In this document: positions 34,747 to 44,252 of the stretch, one piece after another
Layout: each line of letters starts with the position of its first letter
How positions within the stretch are numbered: the stretch's first letter is position 1
Source: JBEKYD01 sp049509915
GTDB lineage: Bacteria > Acidobacteriota > Terriglobia > Bryobacterales > Bryobacteraceae
Direction of reading: 5' to 3'
Assembly: GCA_049509915.1 (NCBI GenBank)
Contig: JBEKZL010000004.1
Span: forward strand, 1 to 59,976
Length of the DNA stretch: 59,976 nucleotides
The notes under the pieces: generated by a model
Databases searched by the model: none
What the model was told of the DNA's origin: nothing
What the model saw: the letters and a program-made list of their open reading frames with translations, nothing else
Translations under genes and position numbers: made by a program

Positions 34747-37700
34747 GTGCGCTTCGAGCAGTAACTACGCTCGCGATAGTTTCGATCTCTATTAGTCTCG
34801 GATGGCCGCGCTCCCTCTCACTGTCCACTGGCCGTCCGGAAGCTCATGAGCGTGCCATTGAGTTTCGAGCCGAACCAGGGGCAGGCGGCCTCCACAGTTC
34901 AGTTTGTCTCGCGAGGCTCCGGCTATGCGCTTTTCCTCGCTCCGGGCAAGGTCGTCCTGAACCTGGAGCGGCAACAGCCGGGATCGGCCGCATCCGCCGA
35001 CACCGTGCGCATGAACCTGATCGGGGCAAATCCCAAGGCCAACGCGGTAGGACTGGCTCCGCAGCCCGGCGTAGTGAGCTACTTCATCGGCAACGACCCG
35101 AAGAAGTGGCGCTCCGGCATCCCCACCTATGGCACGGTCAGCTATTCCCAGGTCTACCCCGGCGTGGATCTGGTCTTTTACGGCAATCAGCGTCAGTTGG
35201 AGTACGACTTTGCGGTCGCCCCTGGCGCCGACCCCAGCCGCATCGCCTGGCGGATCGACGGCGCCCGCGCCAGCGTCGACGCGGAGGGCAATCTAGCTCT
35301 GAATGCGCCCAATGGTCCGGCCAGCTTCAAGAAGCCGGTGCTGTACCAACTGGATGGCGACAAGAAGACCAGCGTCGAAGGGTGGTTCGCCGTGGCCGGG
35401 AACCAGGTACGCTTCCTTGTTGGCAGCTACGACCATTCCAGGGAGCTGATCATGGATCCCGTACTCAGCTACGCCACTTATCTTGCCGGGACCGGGAGCG
35501 ATCGCATCGGGTTTCCGACCGGACCCGGCAATCTGCAGGTCGGTGTGTCCCAGGGCCTCGCGGTGGACAGTGCGGGCAGCGCGTATGTGACCGGCAACAC
35601 TTACTCGATAGATTTCCCCACTCAGCACCCCTATCAAAGCGCGCCCCCGGCAAAAGTGGCGGGCGTCAGTCCCGGGATATGGCCTTCGGCGTTTGTAACT
35701 AAATTCAGCCCGGATGGCAGTTCGCTGGTTTATTCCACTTATTTGGGTGGCAACGGCTCCGACTACGCTTACGCCATCGCGGTGGACTCCAGCGGCAATG
35801 CCTATGTCACCGGTCAGACAAACTCCGTCAATTTCCCGGTAACCCCTGGAGCATATGAGACCATCTGCGACCCAGCTCCGTACAATACAGGGCAGCAGCC
35901 CTCAGCGAGCTGCAATTCCTCTAACATCTCCGCTTTTGTGACCAAGCTGAATGCCACCGGAACGGGCATTGCCTACTCGACATTTCTGGGCGGCTACGCG
36001 TACGCGTACGCAAATTCCATAGCCGTAGACGGCGCAGGCCGCGCCTATATTGCGGGCAACGAGGACGAATATTGCCAACCAAGCTATACGTTCCAAGGCT
36101 GCTTTCCCACCACCGGCGGCGCCGTAATCCCTGGAAACAGCACCGGCGGGAGATCGCCCCGATACGCCTTCGTCGCGGCCTTCGATCCCAGCGGCGCTCA
36201 ACTGTTGTATTCCACGCTGTTCGGCGACTTGAATGGATTTAGTTGCACCTACGGTTGCGGCGATGCCTGGGCCACCGGGGTTGCGGTGGATCGAAACGGC
36301 TACTTCTATCTGGTCGGCGAAACCCAGGCCGGCAAACTGCCGACGACAGTCGGCGTCATTCAGCCTGTCGGCGCTCCTCTGGCCAGCATCGGAGGCAGCA
36401 CAGGAACCTATCTGCAGGCCTGGCGCGGCTTCGTCGCCAAGTTCAATCCGGTCACTTCCGCCGGGGGGGCATCGCTGGCATATGCAACCTACCTGGGCGG
36501 GCAGACTGCAAACTTAGGCGACTACCTCAGCGGCGTCGCCGTCGATAGCGCCAACAATGTCTATGTCGCCGGGTACACCAATTCTCCGGATTTTCCCGTG
36601 ACAGCCGGCGCCTTTGGCACCGCCTGTGGGCCCGGTGGTGGCACCTGCGCGGCAGCCCACGTGACGAAGCTGAATCCCACCGGCACCGCCATCGTCTGGT
36701 CCACCTTTGTGGGCGGCAGCAAGGGCGATGGCAGCGACGCGTTATTCTTTACCGGACCCATCCAATTGGATGGGAACGGGAACGTCTATATCATGGGGCA
36801 GGCCGGACCAGGTTTCCCGTTGCTCAATCCGGTTCAGCCGGCCGGAAACGGCGGGCAGATGCAGGTAGTGATCGCCGAGCTTGACCCCACCGGCTCCAAC
36901 CTGCTGTTCTCAACCTACATCGGATCCGGCGGGCTCGACGGCAACTATCCAGCCGGGCTGGCAGTCGATTCCGCCGGCGACATCTACCTCGCTGGCGATA
37001 ACCTGGGTCCGGACCTGATCACGACTCCCGGCGCGTTCCAGACGGCCGCCGGCAGCAGCCTCTGCTGCTACCACGGCTTTGTCGCTAAGATCGCGCCAAC
37101 CGCCGTGCCGAGCCTCGTAACCGGCAGCGCGGCGAATGACGCGACGTATCTTGCCGGAGGGTTGGTGCCGGGATCCTGGGCGCTGGTTAAGGGCAGCAAC
37201 CTCAGCTCCGTCACGCGCATCTGGAACGGGTCCGATTTTACCGGCCTCGGCAATAGTCTTCCCACCAACTTGAGCGGCGTTCAGGTGAACCTCGACGGAC
37301 AGGCTGCGGCCGTGTATTACATCAGTCCCACGCAGATTAATTTCCAGGTGCCGTCGGGAATTTCGGGCACGGTCACCGTACAGGTAATTACCAACGGCAT
37401 CGCGAGCAATTCCGTCACCGCCCAGGTCCTAACCAACTCGCCCGGCATTTTCCCGGTGATCGTGAACGGAACCAACTACGCCGCCACCGTCTTCCTGGAT
37501 GGCAAGCTTGCCGGCGATCCGGCCAATGGCGCCGCCTTCCGCAACGCCGTCCCCGGCGATACGGTGCAGCTTTTCGCCACCGGCCTGGCTCCCTCGCCCG
37601 CGGGCACGGTGATTTCGACGATGCCATTCAGCGGCGTGACGGTGCAGATTGGCCCTATCGCCATTCCGGCCAGCGCGACCTACGCCGCGCTGGTTGCGGT

Positions 37701-37854
37701 GGGAGAATTCCAGATCAACTTCACTGTGCCGCAGAGTTTTGCCTCGATGTCGGCAGGCTTGTATCCGATCTCGATCTCCATTAACGGGGTGACGTCGCCG
37801 GCGACTATCAATTCCTCGCCGCCAAGTCCGGTAGTGATTCCGGTCGAGCCCTGA
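34747..37854 (+). CDS. Large secreted SBBP beta-propeller protein with Solibacter C-terminal domain
   Basis: A 1035-residue surface or secreted protein. The N-terminal domain reads PLSFEPNQGQAAS and FVSRGSGYALFLAPGKVVL, a common start for this family. Then come SBBP repeats built on the pattern YSTYLGGNGSDYAYAIAVDS followed by GNAYVTGQTNSVNFP; at least eight are visible between residues 230 and 790. The C-terminal 230 residues form two Ig-like units (YYISPTQINFQVPSGISGTV, NSPGIFPVIVNGTNYAATV, QLFATGLAPSP), the module first named from Solibacter (TIGR03437). The start is uncertain: the GTG at 34747 gives a hydrophobic leader (VTTLAIVRSLLVSDG), whereas the ATG at 34846 would leave none. Likely role: extracellular binding or surface structure. 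Confidence 0.85.
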
Positions 37855-38178
37855 GCCGCCGGACGCTTAGCAATCGTCATGAGACAACTATGCCGAATCC
37901 CGGAGCGCGGCGTGGCGCACGCACGTGCGTGCCGTGTCGACACTATTCTAGCCGTCTACTGTAGAAAGTTTGTATCTGAAAGTGTCAAGTTTTCAGCCGG
38001 TCTTCGGGAGCGGGAAGGCCTCATAGATCAGTACATCAAGCTGTGAATCCACGCGGGTCCAAGCCGAGGAATTCGGCCAGAACGCTATCGCCACCGTGTC
38101 CCAGCTTGATGGAAGTGGCGACAACTGTGGGAAACGGCGGCCGGCTTGGCTGCTTCGACTCAGGGGGAAGGATCGGGT
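37855..38178. other. Gene-free region between convergent genes
   Basis: No gene is visible. It contains the perfect 16-bp palindrome at 37917-37932 and little else of note. Confidence 0.5.
37917..37932. repeat. Perfect 16-bp palindrome
   Basis: GCACGCACGTGCGTGC reads the same on both strands and lies about 60 bp after the SBBP stop codon. It may be part of a terminator or a protein-binding site; there is no U-tract after it. Confidence 0.5.
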
Positions 38179-38691
38179 TCAGGGCGCGCCAACGGACAGG
38201 CGTAAGGCGCCGGAATAGACGCCGGGCGGCAGATTCCGGGGCGCGGCCAGCGCGAAGCTGACGGTGCAGTTCAGGACCCCCGAGCGTTCCCAGCCTTCCA
38301 CCAGATCGGCGGCAACGCCGGTTTGGAAAGTGCCGCTGGAACACGTAGCGGCCTGCGCACCGGCGGAAGCCCGAGTGGCGGATCCGGCCCAGGCGACCTC
38401 GGTAACCGGCACGGGACCGTTGGGCCCGGTCAGGCTGCGCAGATTTGCGGCAATCCGAATGCGGCGGCCTGGCAACGCCCTGACCCACGCAGTCACGCTG
38501 ACGGTTTGGCTTATGAGGTCGGAAGAGCCGTCGACGGATACCCGGAAGTTCAGGGCAACTTGTTGCGGTTCAAGCCGAGCTTCGGGGCCGACCTGCAACA
38601 GCAGGCTGGTGGAGCCGGTGGATTGAGCCGCAAGGGTGCCGATGGCGAATGCCAGCAGGTCAATCGCCAGGATCGCATTTTTGCCCGCCAT
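38179..38691 (-). CDS. Secreted pilin-like subunit, last gene of the fibre operon
   Basis: A 170-residue secreted protein with a signal peptide (ILAIDLLAFAIGTLAAQS). The mature part is strand-rich and alternates hydrophobic residues (TSLLLQVGPEARLEPQQVAL, SDLISQTVSVTAWVRAL), with two cysteines (AATCSSGTFQ and GVLNCTVSFALAAP) that could form the pilin-type disulfide, and a last strand GVYSGALRLSVGAP. The layout matches spore-coat-U/pilin-like subunits of chaperone-usher systems. It follows the barrel gene after 78 bp and is probably a further subunit or tip adhesin. Confidence 0.65.
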   Translation of the reverse strand: MAGKNAILAIDLLAFAIGTLAAQSTGSTSLLLQVGPEARLEPQQVALNFRVSVDGSSDLISQTVSVTAWVRALPGRRIRIAANLRSLTGPNGPVPVTEVAWAGSATRASAGAQAATCSSGTFQTGVAADLVEGWERSGVLNCTVSFALAAPRNLPPGVYSGALRLSVGAP

Positions 38692-38769
38692 ATTTTCTTA
38701 TCGGCAAGATCGTACCAATCTGGAGGATTTGCGGGCAAGAACGAGTTGTACCGGGTAGGGGCTGGTTGG

Positions 38770-41052
38770 CTACTTCCGCTCCAGTACTTTTCGAATGGGT
38801 TTCCGGCCGGTGCGGACCGCGAAGCGAAACGCGGCCGAAGGTGCCGGCACGCCCACCCGCACGCGCGCGGTCACCGCGGCTGGCGAGACCAAAGCGCCGC
38901 CATCGGGTAAGGTCTTCGCATCGAGGGCCACTTCATAATCGCCCTCACGGACGTTGTAGAAGGTGAAATCCCCGTCCTTATTGGTGGTGGTGTAACGGCT
39001 GCCGGGTGCGAGGCGGACGACGATGTCTTCCAGCGGCGTCTGGTCCGGTCCGTTCACGGAACCCACGATCGTCAACAGCGGCAACACCTCGAAGTCGGCG
39101 CGCACAGGGCGGCGCGCCTGAACCGTCACGCGGGTCCTCTGCAGATCTCCGGGATCGAAATCGGCGGGCAGTTCGGCCAGCGACAGAGCCACTTCATGTG
39201 GCCCCTCAGGCACATTCTTGAAGACGTAGCGGCCATCCGACCCGGTGCTTGCGGACCGGCCGCCATCCATGTTCACCGTAATGCCCGCCAAATCCGTGAA
39301 GCCGTCCAGCTTCTTCAGGTGCACCACGCCTTCGACGCTTCCTTCGAGCGGCACCGCCTTGGCAACAAACTGGTCGGGATTTTCCGTCGGCAGCCCGCCG
39401 CCCCAGCGCATCTGCTTCGAGAGGCGGAAGTAGAAGCTCCATTGGCCGACCGGCGCCAGGCTCTCGGCCGCCGGGCTGGCGCCCGCCAGCGCGCTGCCAT
39501 TCTCCAGCAGGAAAATGTTCTCCTGGTTCAAAGCGAAATTGAGTTGGCTGCGGAAAATCTCGGTCTGGAGATTCCATCCGCGCTTCAGGCGCACGGAGGC
39601 GCCCACCACCGAAGTCCGGTACGCCTCGGTGGAAAACACCGTCTGGTTGGCCAGATCGTTGCCCACTTCCACGTTGGCGAAGGCGCTGAACCGGCCCAGG
39701 TTAGCTTGCGCCAGGCCGCGGAAGAAGAGCGAGTTCACCCGCTCGCTGCCTGTCACCTGCTGGTAGCGAACCGTTCCGCCCAGGGTAAAATGCCGGAACT
39801 GATAGTTGTCGCCAGCCTCGGTGGAGCGCTGGCGCTGCGAATTGGCCTGCGAGTCCAGATCGATCTGGCGCCAGTTCACCTGGACGGTCTGATGCCCGAT
39901 GGCCCGCGAGAGCGCCGCGCCGGTTTGCCGGTTGTTGGAGGATATGGCGCTCTGGCCGGGCGTCTGGTCGGAATAGGCGACCGTGGAAATCTGGGCGGTA
40001 GCGGAGAGTTTCTCCGGCAGCAGGGCGGATATCCCCATGGCGGTGCCAGTGCTGTTCAACAGCGGCAGGCTGGGATCGTGCTCCAGGTTGTTCCGGTATC
40101 GACTGGCCGAAGCGTAGAGTTCCAGCCGCTTCCATGGGTGAAAGCGCGCTTCGGCAAAGGGGCCCTGGCGATCGCCTGCGTAATACCCCACCAGCGGAAA
40201 GTAGAGCAGACCCTGGTAGGCATAATTGGCCCGCAGGGTAAGAAAGGAGTCTTCCCAGGCCGCTCCGGCCAGAAACGAAGTCACCGTGCCGCCAGCCTGG
40301 GTCGCGGGACGCGAAACTTCGGCGAAAATCTTGAGGCGCTTGACGGGCGTATACAACGACTGGATGGCCAGGGTGCGTGCCAGCGGCGTGGTGCGCCCCG
40401 CCGGGAAGAGGTAAGGATTGGCGGCGATTGACTGCCTGCTGGCGGCGAATTGCATCAGGCGCGCCCCCGCCAGCCAATGGCGGGCCAGCTTGCGCACGGC
40501 CGAAACGCCCGCCACGGTTTGCGGCGTCATGATGAGATAGGAAACCCGCGGGCCGGCTGTCAGCGTTTCCTCGCCATAGAAGTACGTGTATTGAGTGTCG
40601 CCGTGGGCGGCCTGCACTTTGACGCCGCGGCCATGAATCTCGGGATTATAGATGTTGTTGAAAGGAAATTCGACCAGGTTGGGCGACAAGCGAAAATCGC
40701 CGCCGGTGAACGTCCAGTAACGGCCCATCCATGGGGTGCCCCGCAATTCCAGGAAATTGTCGCCGGTTTCAAAGCGGTTCTGCGCACCGTAGCCCTCCAG
40801 GCTGCCCGAAAGGAAGCCGGCCGCGGGCAGGAACTCCTGGAAGTGAAAGGCCGTGCCGGTGGTATTGAGAACGTCTTGCTGGCTGCCCCCCAGGTAATAG
40901 CCCTGGAAGGCCATATCGCCCTGGCCCCCGGCGATCGCCCGTGTCGCGCCGTTGTTCTGGCCGTATGCGGCAGCCGCGGCCAGCCACAGAATGGCCGCCG
41001 CGCCGGCCGGCCGCCTCTTGCAACTAGGGCGCCGGTTTCGTGGCCACAACAA
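38770..41052 (-). CDS. Outer-membrane barrel with two C-terminal Ig-like domains, usher candidate
   Basis: A 760-residue protein. I place the start at a TTG at 41052, 9 bp after GAGGAGG; a TTG at 41070 is in frame but has no such site. A signal peptide (AAILWLAAAAAYGQ) is followed by about 520 residues of alternating strand pattern with aromatic girdles (TPWMGRYWTFTGGDFRLSPN, YQGLLYFPLVGYYAGDRQG), as in outer-membrane barrels. Then two carboxypeptidase-regulatory/Ig-like domains follow (VEGVVHLKKLDGFTDLAGIT; GRYVFKNVPEGPHEVALSL; GDFTFYNVREGDYEVALDA). True ushers also end in two Ig-like domains after a barrel, but I do not see the FimD/PapC signature, so this is an analogue or very divergent member. 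It overlaps the chaperone gene by 29 bp. Confidence 0.65.
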   Translation of the reverse strand: MLWPRNRRPSCKRRPAGAAAILWLAAAAAYGQNNGATRAIAGGQGDMAFQGYYLGGSQQDVLNTTGTAFHFQEFLPAAGFLSGSLEGYGAQNRFETGDNFLELRGTPWMGRYWTFTGGDFRLSPNLVEFPFNNIYNPEIHGRGVKVQAAHGDTQYTYFYGEETLTAGPRVSYLIMTPQTVAGVSAVRKLARHWLAGARLMQFAASRQSIAANPYLFPAGRTTPLARTLAIQSLYTPVKRLKIFAEVSRPATQAGGTVTSFLAGAAWEDSFLTLRANYAYQGLLYFPLVGYYAGDRQGPFAEARFHPWKRLELYASASRYRNNLEHDPSLPLLNSTGTAMGISALLPEKLSATAQISTVAYSDQTPGQSAISSNNRQTGAALSRAIGHQTVQVNWRQIDLDSQANSQRQRSTEAGDNYQFRHFTLGGTVRYQQVTGSERVNSLFFRGLAQANLGRFSAFANVEVGNDLANQTVFSTEAYRTSVVGASVRLKRGWNLQTEIFRSQLNFALNQENIFLLENGSALAGASPAAESLAPVGQWSFYFRLSKQMRWGGGLPTENPDQFVAKAVPLEGSVEGVVHLKKLDGFTDLAGITVNMDGGRSASTGSDGRYVFKNVPEGPHEVALSLAELPADFDPGDLQRTRVTVQARRPVRADFEVLPLLTIVGSVNGPDQTPLEDIVVRLAPGSRYTTTNKDGDFTFYNVREGDYEVALDAKTLPDGGALVSPAAVTARVRVGVPAPSAAFRFAVRTGRKPIRKVLERK

Positions 41053-41860
41053 GTGCTGTAGCCTCCTCAATTTCGGCGGCGCCCAGGTCGAGCCGCGCCC
41101 GCAACGTGTATTTCCCGGCTGCCGTCAGCTTCAGGGGAAACAGGAAGTTCTGGTCGCGCTTGGGCAGCACCGGCATGGGGACAAAATGGGCGGTTTCCAC
41201 CACCGCGCCATTTTGGTCCAGCACTTCCAGGTCGCCTTGTGGCCGGCAGTGCATGAGGCCGGCATTCCTGATGGTCACTACCGCCCGCCACGCCGGTGTG
41301 TTGGAACCGGGCACGGGTTCCAGCCTCAAGTCCTGAATCGTCCCCTCGGACGCCGGCTCTCCCACTACTACGTAGATGGCGGCCACTATCTGGATGGCGG
41401 TCCGCAGACCGATTGCTTTGGTACTGTCGGCCCTGGGTTGAGTCGTAAAACCGATGGCGCAATGGTAGCTTTGCGCCTTGGCCGCCGCCGGCACGCGCAC
41501 GGTGTAGCGTATCGGAACCTGCGCCCTGCCGTTCACTTCCATCTCCATAGGATTGGCCACCAACCACTGGCGGCACGAAAATTCGGCCTCCTGTTTGTAT
41601 TCCGGCCCAAATTGCGGCGTGGCGGTGGAGTCGAGATAGAAATCGAGCAGCCCGGTGACTATCCGGACTTTGTCTTCGGTGGTATTCGCCAGGGTCAGCA
41701 CCCCGGAATGTGCCTCTCCCGCCGCCAGCCGGAGTTCTTCCCGCATGGGCGCCAGACCCAGGCCCATTTGCGCGTGCATCGCCGCTGGCAGCGCCAGCGC
41801 GGCGGCTATGATCGGAATCGTTATGGAACGTTGGCCGTATAAGTTAGTGAGAGGGTACAT
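41024..41860 (-). CDS. Periplasmic PapD-like chaperone candidate
   Basis: A 278-residue exported protein (signal peptide SITIPIIAAALALPAAMHA). Two Ig-like domains can be outlined: the first with LAPMREELRLAAGEAHSGVL, TLANTTEDKVRIVTGLLDFY and AQVPIRYTVRVPAAAKAQSY, the second with IQDLRLEPVPGSNTPAWRAV and VTIRNAGLMHCRPQGDLEVL. This order and size match PapD-type pilus chaperones, which cap subunits in the periplasm, although the canonical Arg/Lys pair of that family cannot be assigned with certainty. It overlaps the subunit gene upstream by 40 bp and the barrel gene downstream by 29 bp, so translation of all three is coupled. Confidence 0.6.
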   Translation of the reverse strand: MYPLTNLYGQRSITIPIIAAALALPAAMHAQMGLGLAPMREELRLAAGEAHSGVLTLANTTEDKVRIVTGLLDFYLDSTATPQFGPEYKQEAEFSCRQWLVANPMEMEVNGRAQVPIRYTVRVPAAAKAQSYHCAIGFTTQPRADSTKAIGLRTAIQIVAAIYVVVGEPASEGTIQDLRLEPVPGSNTPAWRAVVTIRNAGLMHCRPQGDLEVLDQNGAVVETAHFVPMPVLPKRDQNFLFPLKLTAAGKYTLRARLDLGAAEIEEATALVVATKPAP

Positions 41861-42357
41861 GCAGGACTCATTTCCGCAATATATTGCCAGCTATCGGCGA
41901 GAGTGAAAGCGATTGTGATCGAGTAATTTAGTGAGACAATGCCGGTCGAGCCGCTGGCCACTATCTGTGGCGTAGTGGAAAGCGGGAAAGAGCCGGTACA
42001 CGTCCCCGACCCTCCCAGCCCCACCACGCTTACCGACGCGCAGGACACCGTGACGGCGGAAACCGGCACGGTGGAACAGTTAGCAAATGTCGGGGCGGCA
42101 GCCTGGACGCTCAGGCTCCAGTTGCCGCCTAACAACGACAGAGCAGTCCACGAAGCGTTCGCCACGGCGCTGCCCGCAACTACCGGAATCGTCCCCGGGT
42201 TGGTGGCGGCGAAGGCGATGGCCGCCGGGGTGACGTTCAGGGTGAAGTTAGCGCCGGCCTGTGGCGAAGCGGCCATGGCATGGGGCTTCTGCACCGGATT
42301 CGCGGGGCGCCCGGACGCCATGGCCGCAAGCAACGCTGTGGAGAGCCAGCCGGTCAT
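41821..42357 (-). CDS. Secreted pilin-like subunit
   Basis: A 178-residue secreted protein. After a leader (MTGWLSTALLAAMASG) the mature part is strand-rich: ANFTLNVTPAAIAFAATNPG, ASWTALSLLGGNWSLSVQAA, then cysteines in ANCSTVPVSAVTVSCASVSV and SGTCTGSF, and the final strands IVSLNYSITIAFTLAD and CTLSLTYTANVP. The alternating last strand is what pilin subunits use for donor-strand exchange. It starts 4 bp after the stop of the previous subunit gene and overlaps the chaperone gene. Confidence 0.65.
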   Translation of the reverse strand: MTGWLSTALLAAMASGRPANPVQKPHAMAASPQAGANFTLNVTPAAIAFAATNPGTIPVVAGSAVANASWTALSLLGGNWSLSVQAAAPTFANCSTVPVSAVTVSCASVSVVGLGGSGTCTGSFPLSTTPQIVASGSTGIVSLNYSITIAFTLADSWQYIAEMSPACTLSLTYTANVP

Positions 42358-42361
42358 CGAC

Positions 42362-42892
42362 TTAGGTGGCGCTGATGGTGAATGTTGCCGTCGCGGTGTA
42401 GGTCCCGGCGGCGTAGACCGGATCGTCGGTCAGCGACCACGCCACCGAAGCAGAGTTCCCGGCCTTGGTGGAACTGGCTGCCGCGCCCCAGGTGCCAAGC
42501 GGCGTCGATGACGCCGTACTTGCGGTCTGCGAACCCGTGCAAGCCGTGCCGGGCGAACTCACCGTGCAGGTGTATGTCAAAGCATCGCCCGTAGTTGGCG
42601 GCGTCGTTACCGAGGGGCCGCCGGTGCCGGAGAAGTCGGCCGTAATCTTCAGGGTCAGGGTGCCGGTGCCGCTCGTTTTGCTGGTGCGAATGAGGTACGT
42701 CAGGTTGGTTGTCCCGGTGAATGGGTTGCCGAACGTTGTGCTGGTGGTCGCCAGGTTGGTGGTGCCCGTGGTGACCGTCAGCGCCGCCTCCGGTCCGACC
42801 ACCACCGAAAGTGTTGTGGTCTGGGCTGCCGCCAGGCCCGCCGTAGCCAGCACTACGCAGGCCGCGGTGCACAGGGTTGTCTTGATTCTCAT
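42362..42892 (-). CDS. Secreted pilin-like subunit, Thr/Ser-rich
   Basis: A 176-residue secreted protein with signal peptide (LCTAACVVLATAGLAAAQ) and an AGGAGA ribosome binding site. The mature N-terminus TTTLSVVVGPEAALTVTTG alternates hydrophobic and polar residues like a donor strand. Two cysteines (ALTYTCTVSSPGTACTG) and the last strand YTATATFTISAT are shared with the gene upstream. Such Thr/Ser-rich Ig-like proteins fit major fibre subunits. Confidence 0.65.
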   Translation of the reverse strand: MRIKTTLCTAACVVLATAGLAAAQTTTLSVVVGPEAALTVTTGTTNLATTSTTFGNPFTGTTNLTYLIRTSKTSGTGTLTLKITADFSGTGGPSVTTPPTTGDALTYTCTVSSPGTACTGSQTASTASSTPLGTWGAAASSTKAGNSASVAWSLTDDPVYAAGTYTATATFTISAT

Positions 42893-42904
42893 GTCTTGTC
42901 TCCT

Positions 42905-43453
42905 TTACGTTGCGCTAATGGTGAAAGTGACGCTTGCCAGATATGTGCTGGTGGAATACGCGGGACTGTCGGCCAGTGTGAAGGTGAGATTCATGGTGTT
43001 AGGATTCTGGCCGCTGCACGCGCCGCCCCTTCCCGTGCATGCCGAAGCAGGCACGGTCAGCACGGGGGTCTGCGTTGTTGTCGATGCGGTTTGCGTCCCG
43101 GAACACGCCGTGCCCAGGTTCGCGCCGCTACAGACGTAGGTCAGCGCGCCAGTCGCCGCCGCCGGCCCTCCCGACGGCGTGAAATCGCTCGTTACCTGAA
43201 GCGTGATGACGCCGCCGCCCACGGGCGTGGTCCGGACCTGGTAGTTCAACGGCACGGTCGCCGTAAAGGGTTGGAACGAGGTTGAGCTCTTGCTCAGTGT
43301 CGCCGTTCCCAGTGTGCTCAATCCGCCAACCGGATTCACGGTCGCCGTGAGAGTCTGCACGGCCGTCCCGATGCCGCCGCCGGCTGGGAGGCTTTCCCAC
43401 GCCAGCAGAAGCAATAGCGGTGTCCGCCGGAGTACCAATCCAACTCGCATCAT
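42905..43453 (-). CDS. Secreted pilin-like subunit, first gene of the fibre operon
   Basis: A 182-residue secreted protein with a signal peptide (LRRTPLLLLLAWESLPAGGG). The mature part has AVQTLTATVNPVGGLSTLGT, VPLNYQVRTTPVGGGVITLQ, cysteines in LTYVCSGANLGTACSG and ASACTGRGGACSG, and the final strand YLASVTFTISAT, almost the same as in the next gene. The two are probably paralogues. Upstream is an AT-rich region (43470-43580) likely to hold the operon promoter. Confidence 0.65.
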   Translation of the reverse strand: MMRVGLVLRRTPLLLLLAWESLPAGGGIGTAVQTLTATVNPVGGLSTLGTATLSKSSTSFQPFTATVPLNYQVRTTPVGGGVITLQVTSDFTPSGGPAAATGALTYVCSGANLGTACSGTQTASTTTQTPVLTVPASACTGRGGACSGQNPNTMNLTFTLADSPAYSTSTYLASVTFTISAT

Positions 43454-43659
43454 GCCTCACGGACAGGGTGACATAAACCTTGAGAAGTCAACAAGATTCG
43501 ACTTAGTTATTACAAGAGGATCTGAATTGGTTATTAGACGGAGCTTAATGCCTGCTTTTCTTATTAACCCGCGAAGTTGAAATGGCTCGGACGCGACACC
43601 CGGATGGCTCGGGAACTTCCAGTACCCCGCAAACTAGGGGTTAACCGACTAGCCAAGAG

Positions 43660-44195
43660 TTATGACATGTCTTTGGGCCGGCGCCGCAGGATCGTCCCCG
43701 GTCTCAGGACGATCGCGATCAGGGCTGCATCCACCGCATACCGCGCGCTCTCCGCCGGGCGCACGCGCGAAGGGCCAGCGGTCTTCGAGCATCATGTCGC
43801 CCCCAACCTTGCACAGAATCGCGACGCCCAGGTATATCGTCACCGGGTACCAGTTGAGCAGGGCGGCCAGCGGATTGCTCGACATCACCACGAACGGAAT
43901 GTTCGCGGCCAGGCCGAAGGCGATAAGGCCGGTTCCGCGCGAAGCCCCGGTGATGGCCAGCAACGTTGTCGGTGGACATGGTAAGATCGGCAGAAAATCA
44001 AGTACCAGATGGCCTGCGCCAGGCGACCGGTGGCGGGCGCGGCTCCGGGCGGTGTTTCGCCATCCCGAATCACCTTCCAGGCGATCCACAGAATCAGCGC
44101 GCCACCCGCCAGCTTCAGAAACGGCTGGCTGAGCACCTGGGCCGCGACGAGCGTCAGCCCAACCCTCAGCACGACGGCCCCGGCCGCGGCAACAG
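43660..44195 (-). pseudogene. TerC/YjbE-family membrane protein, truncated and frameshifted
   Basis: Three frames together spell a TerC-type protein: GAVVLRVGLTLVAAQVLSQP and GGALILWIAWKVIRDGETPP; then, after a frame change near 43975, LLAITGASRGTGLIAFGLAA and VAILCKVGGDMMLEDRWPF; then, after another near 43745, RYAVDAALIAIVLRPGTIL to a TAA at 43660-43662. The conserved DLTMSTDN segment is split across the first frame change. The N-terminal part, with the first conserved acidic motif, is missing; sequence similarity ends near the 3' end of the tRNA-Leu gene. Confidence 0.75.
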
Positions 44196-44252
44196 TTTAC
44201 AGCCAAGTCGTAGCCGAAAACGTAGCTGCCTAACAATGCGGCTCGAGAGGTC

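Noticed and set aside
38770..41052. A TonB-dependent receptor with carboxypeptidase-regulatory domain
   Set aside because: In Solibacter-type receptors the regulatory domain is N-terminal and a plug follows; here the two domains are C-terminal and no plug or TonB box is visible.
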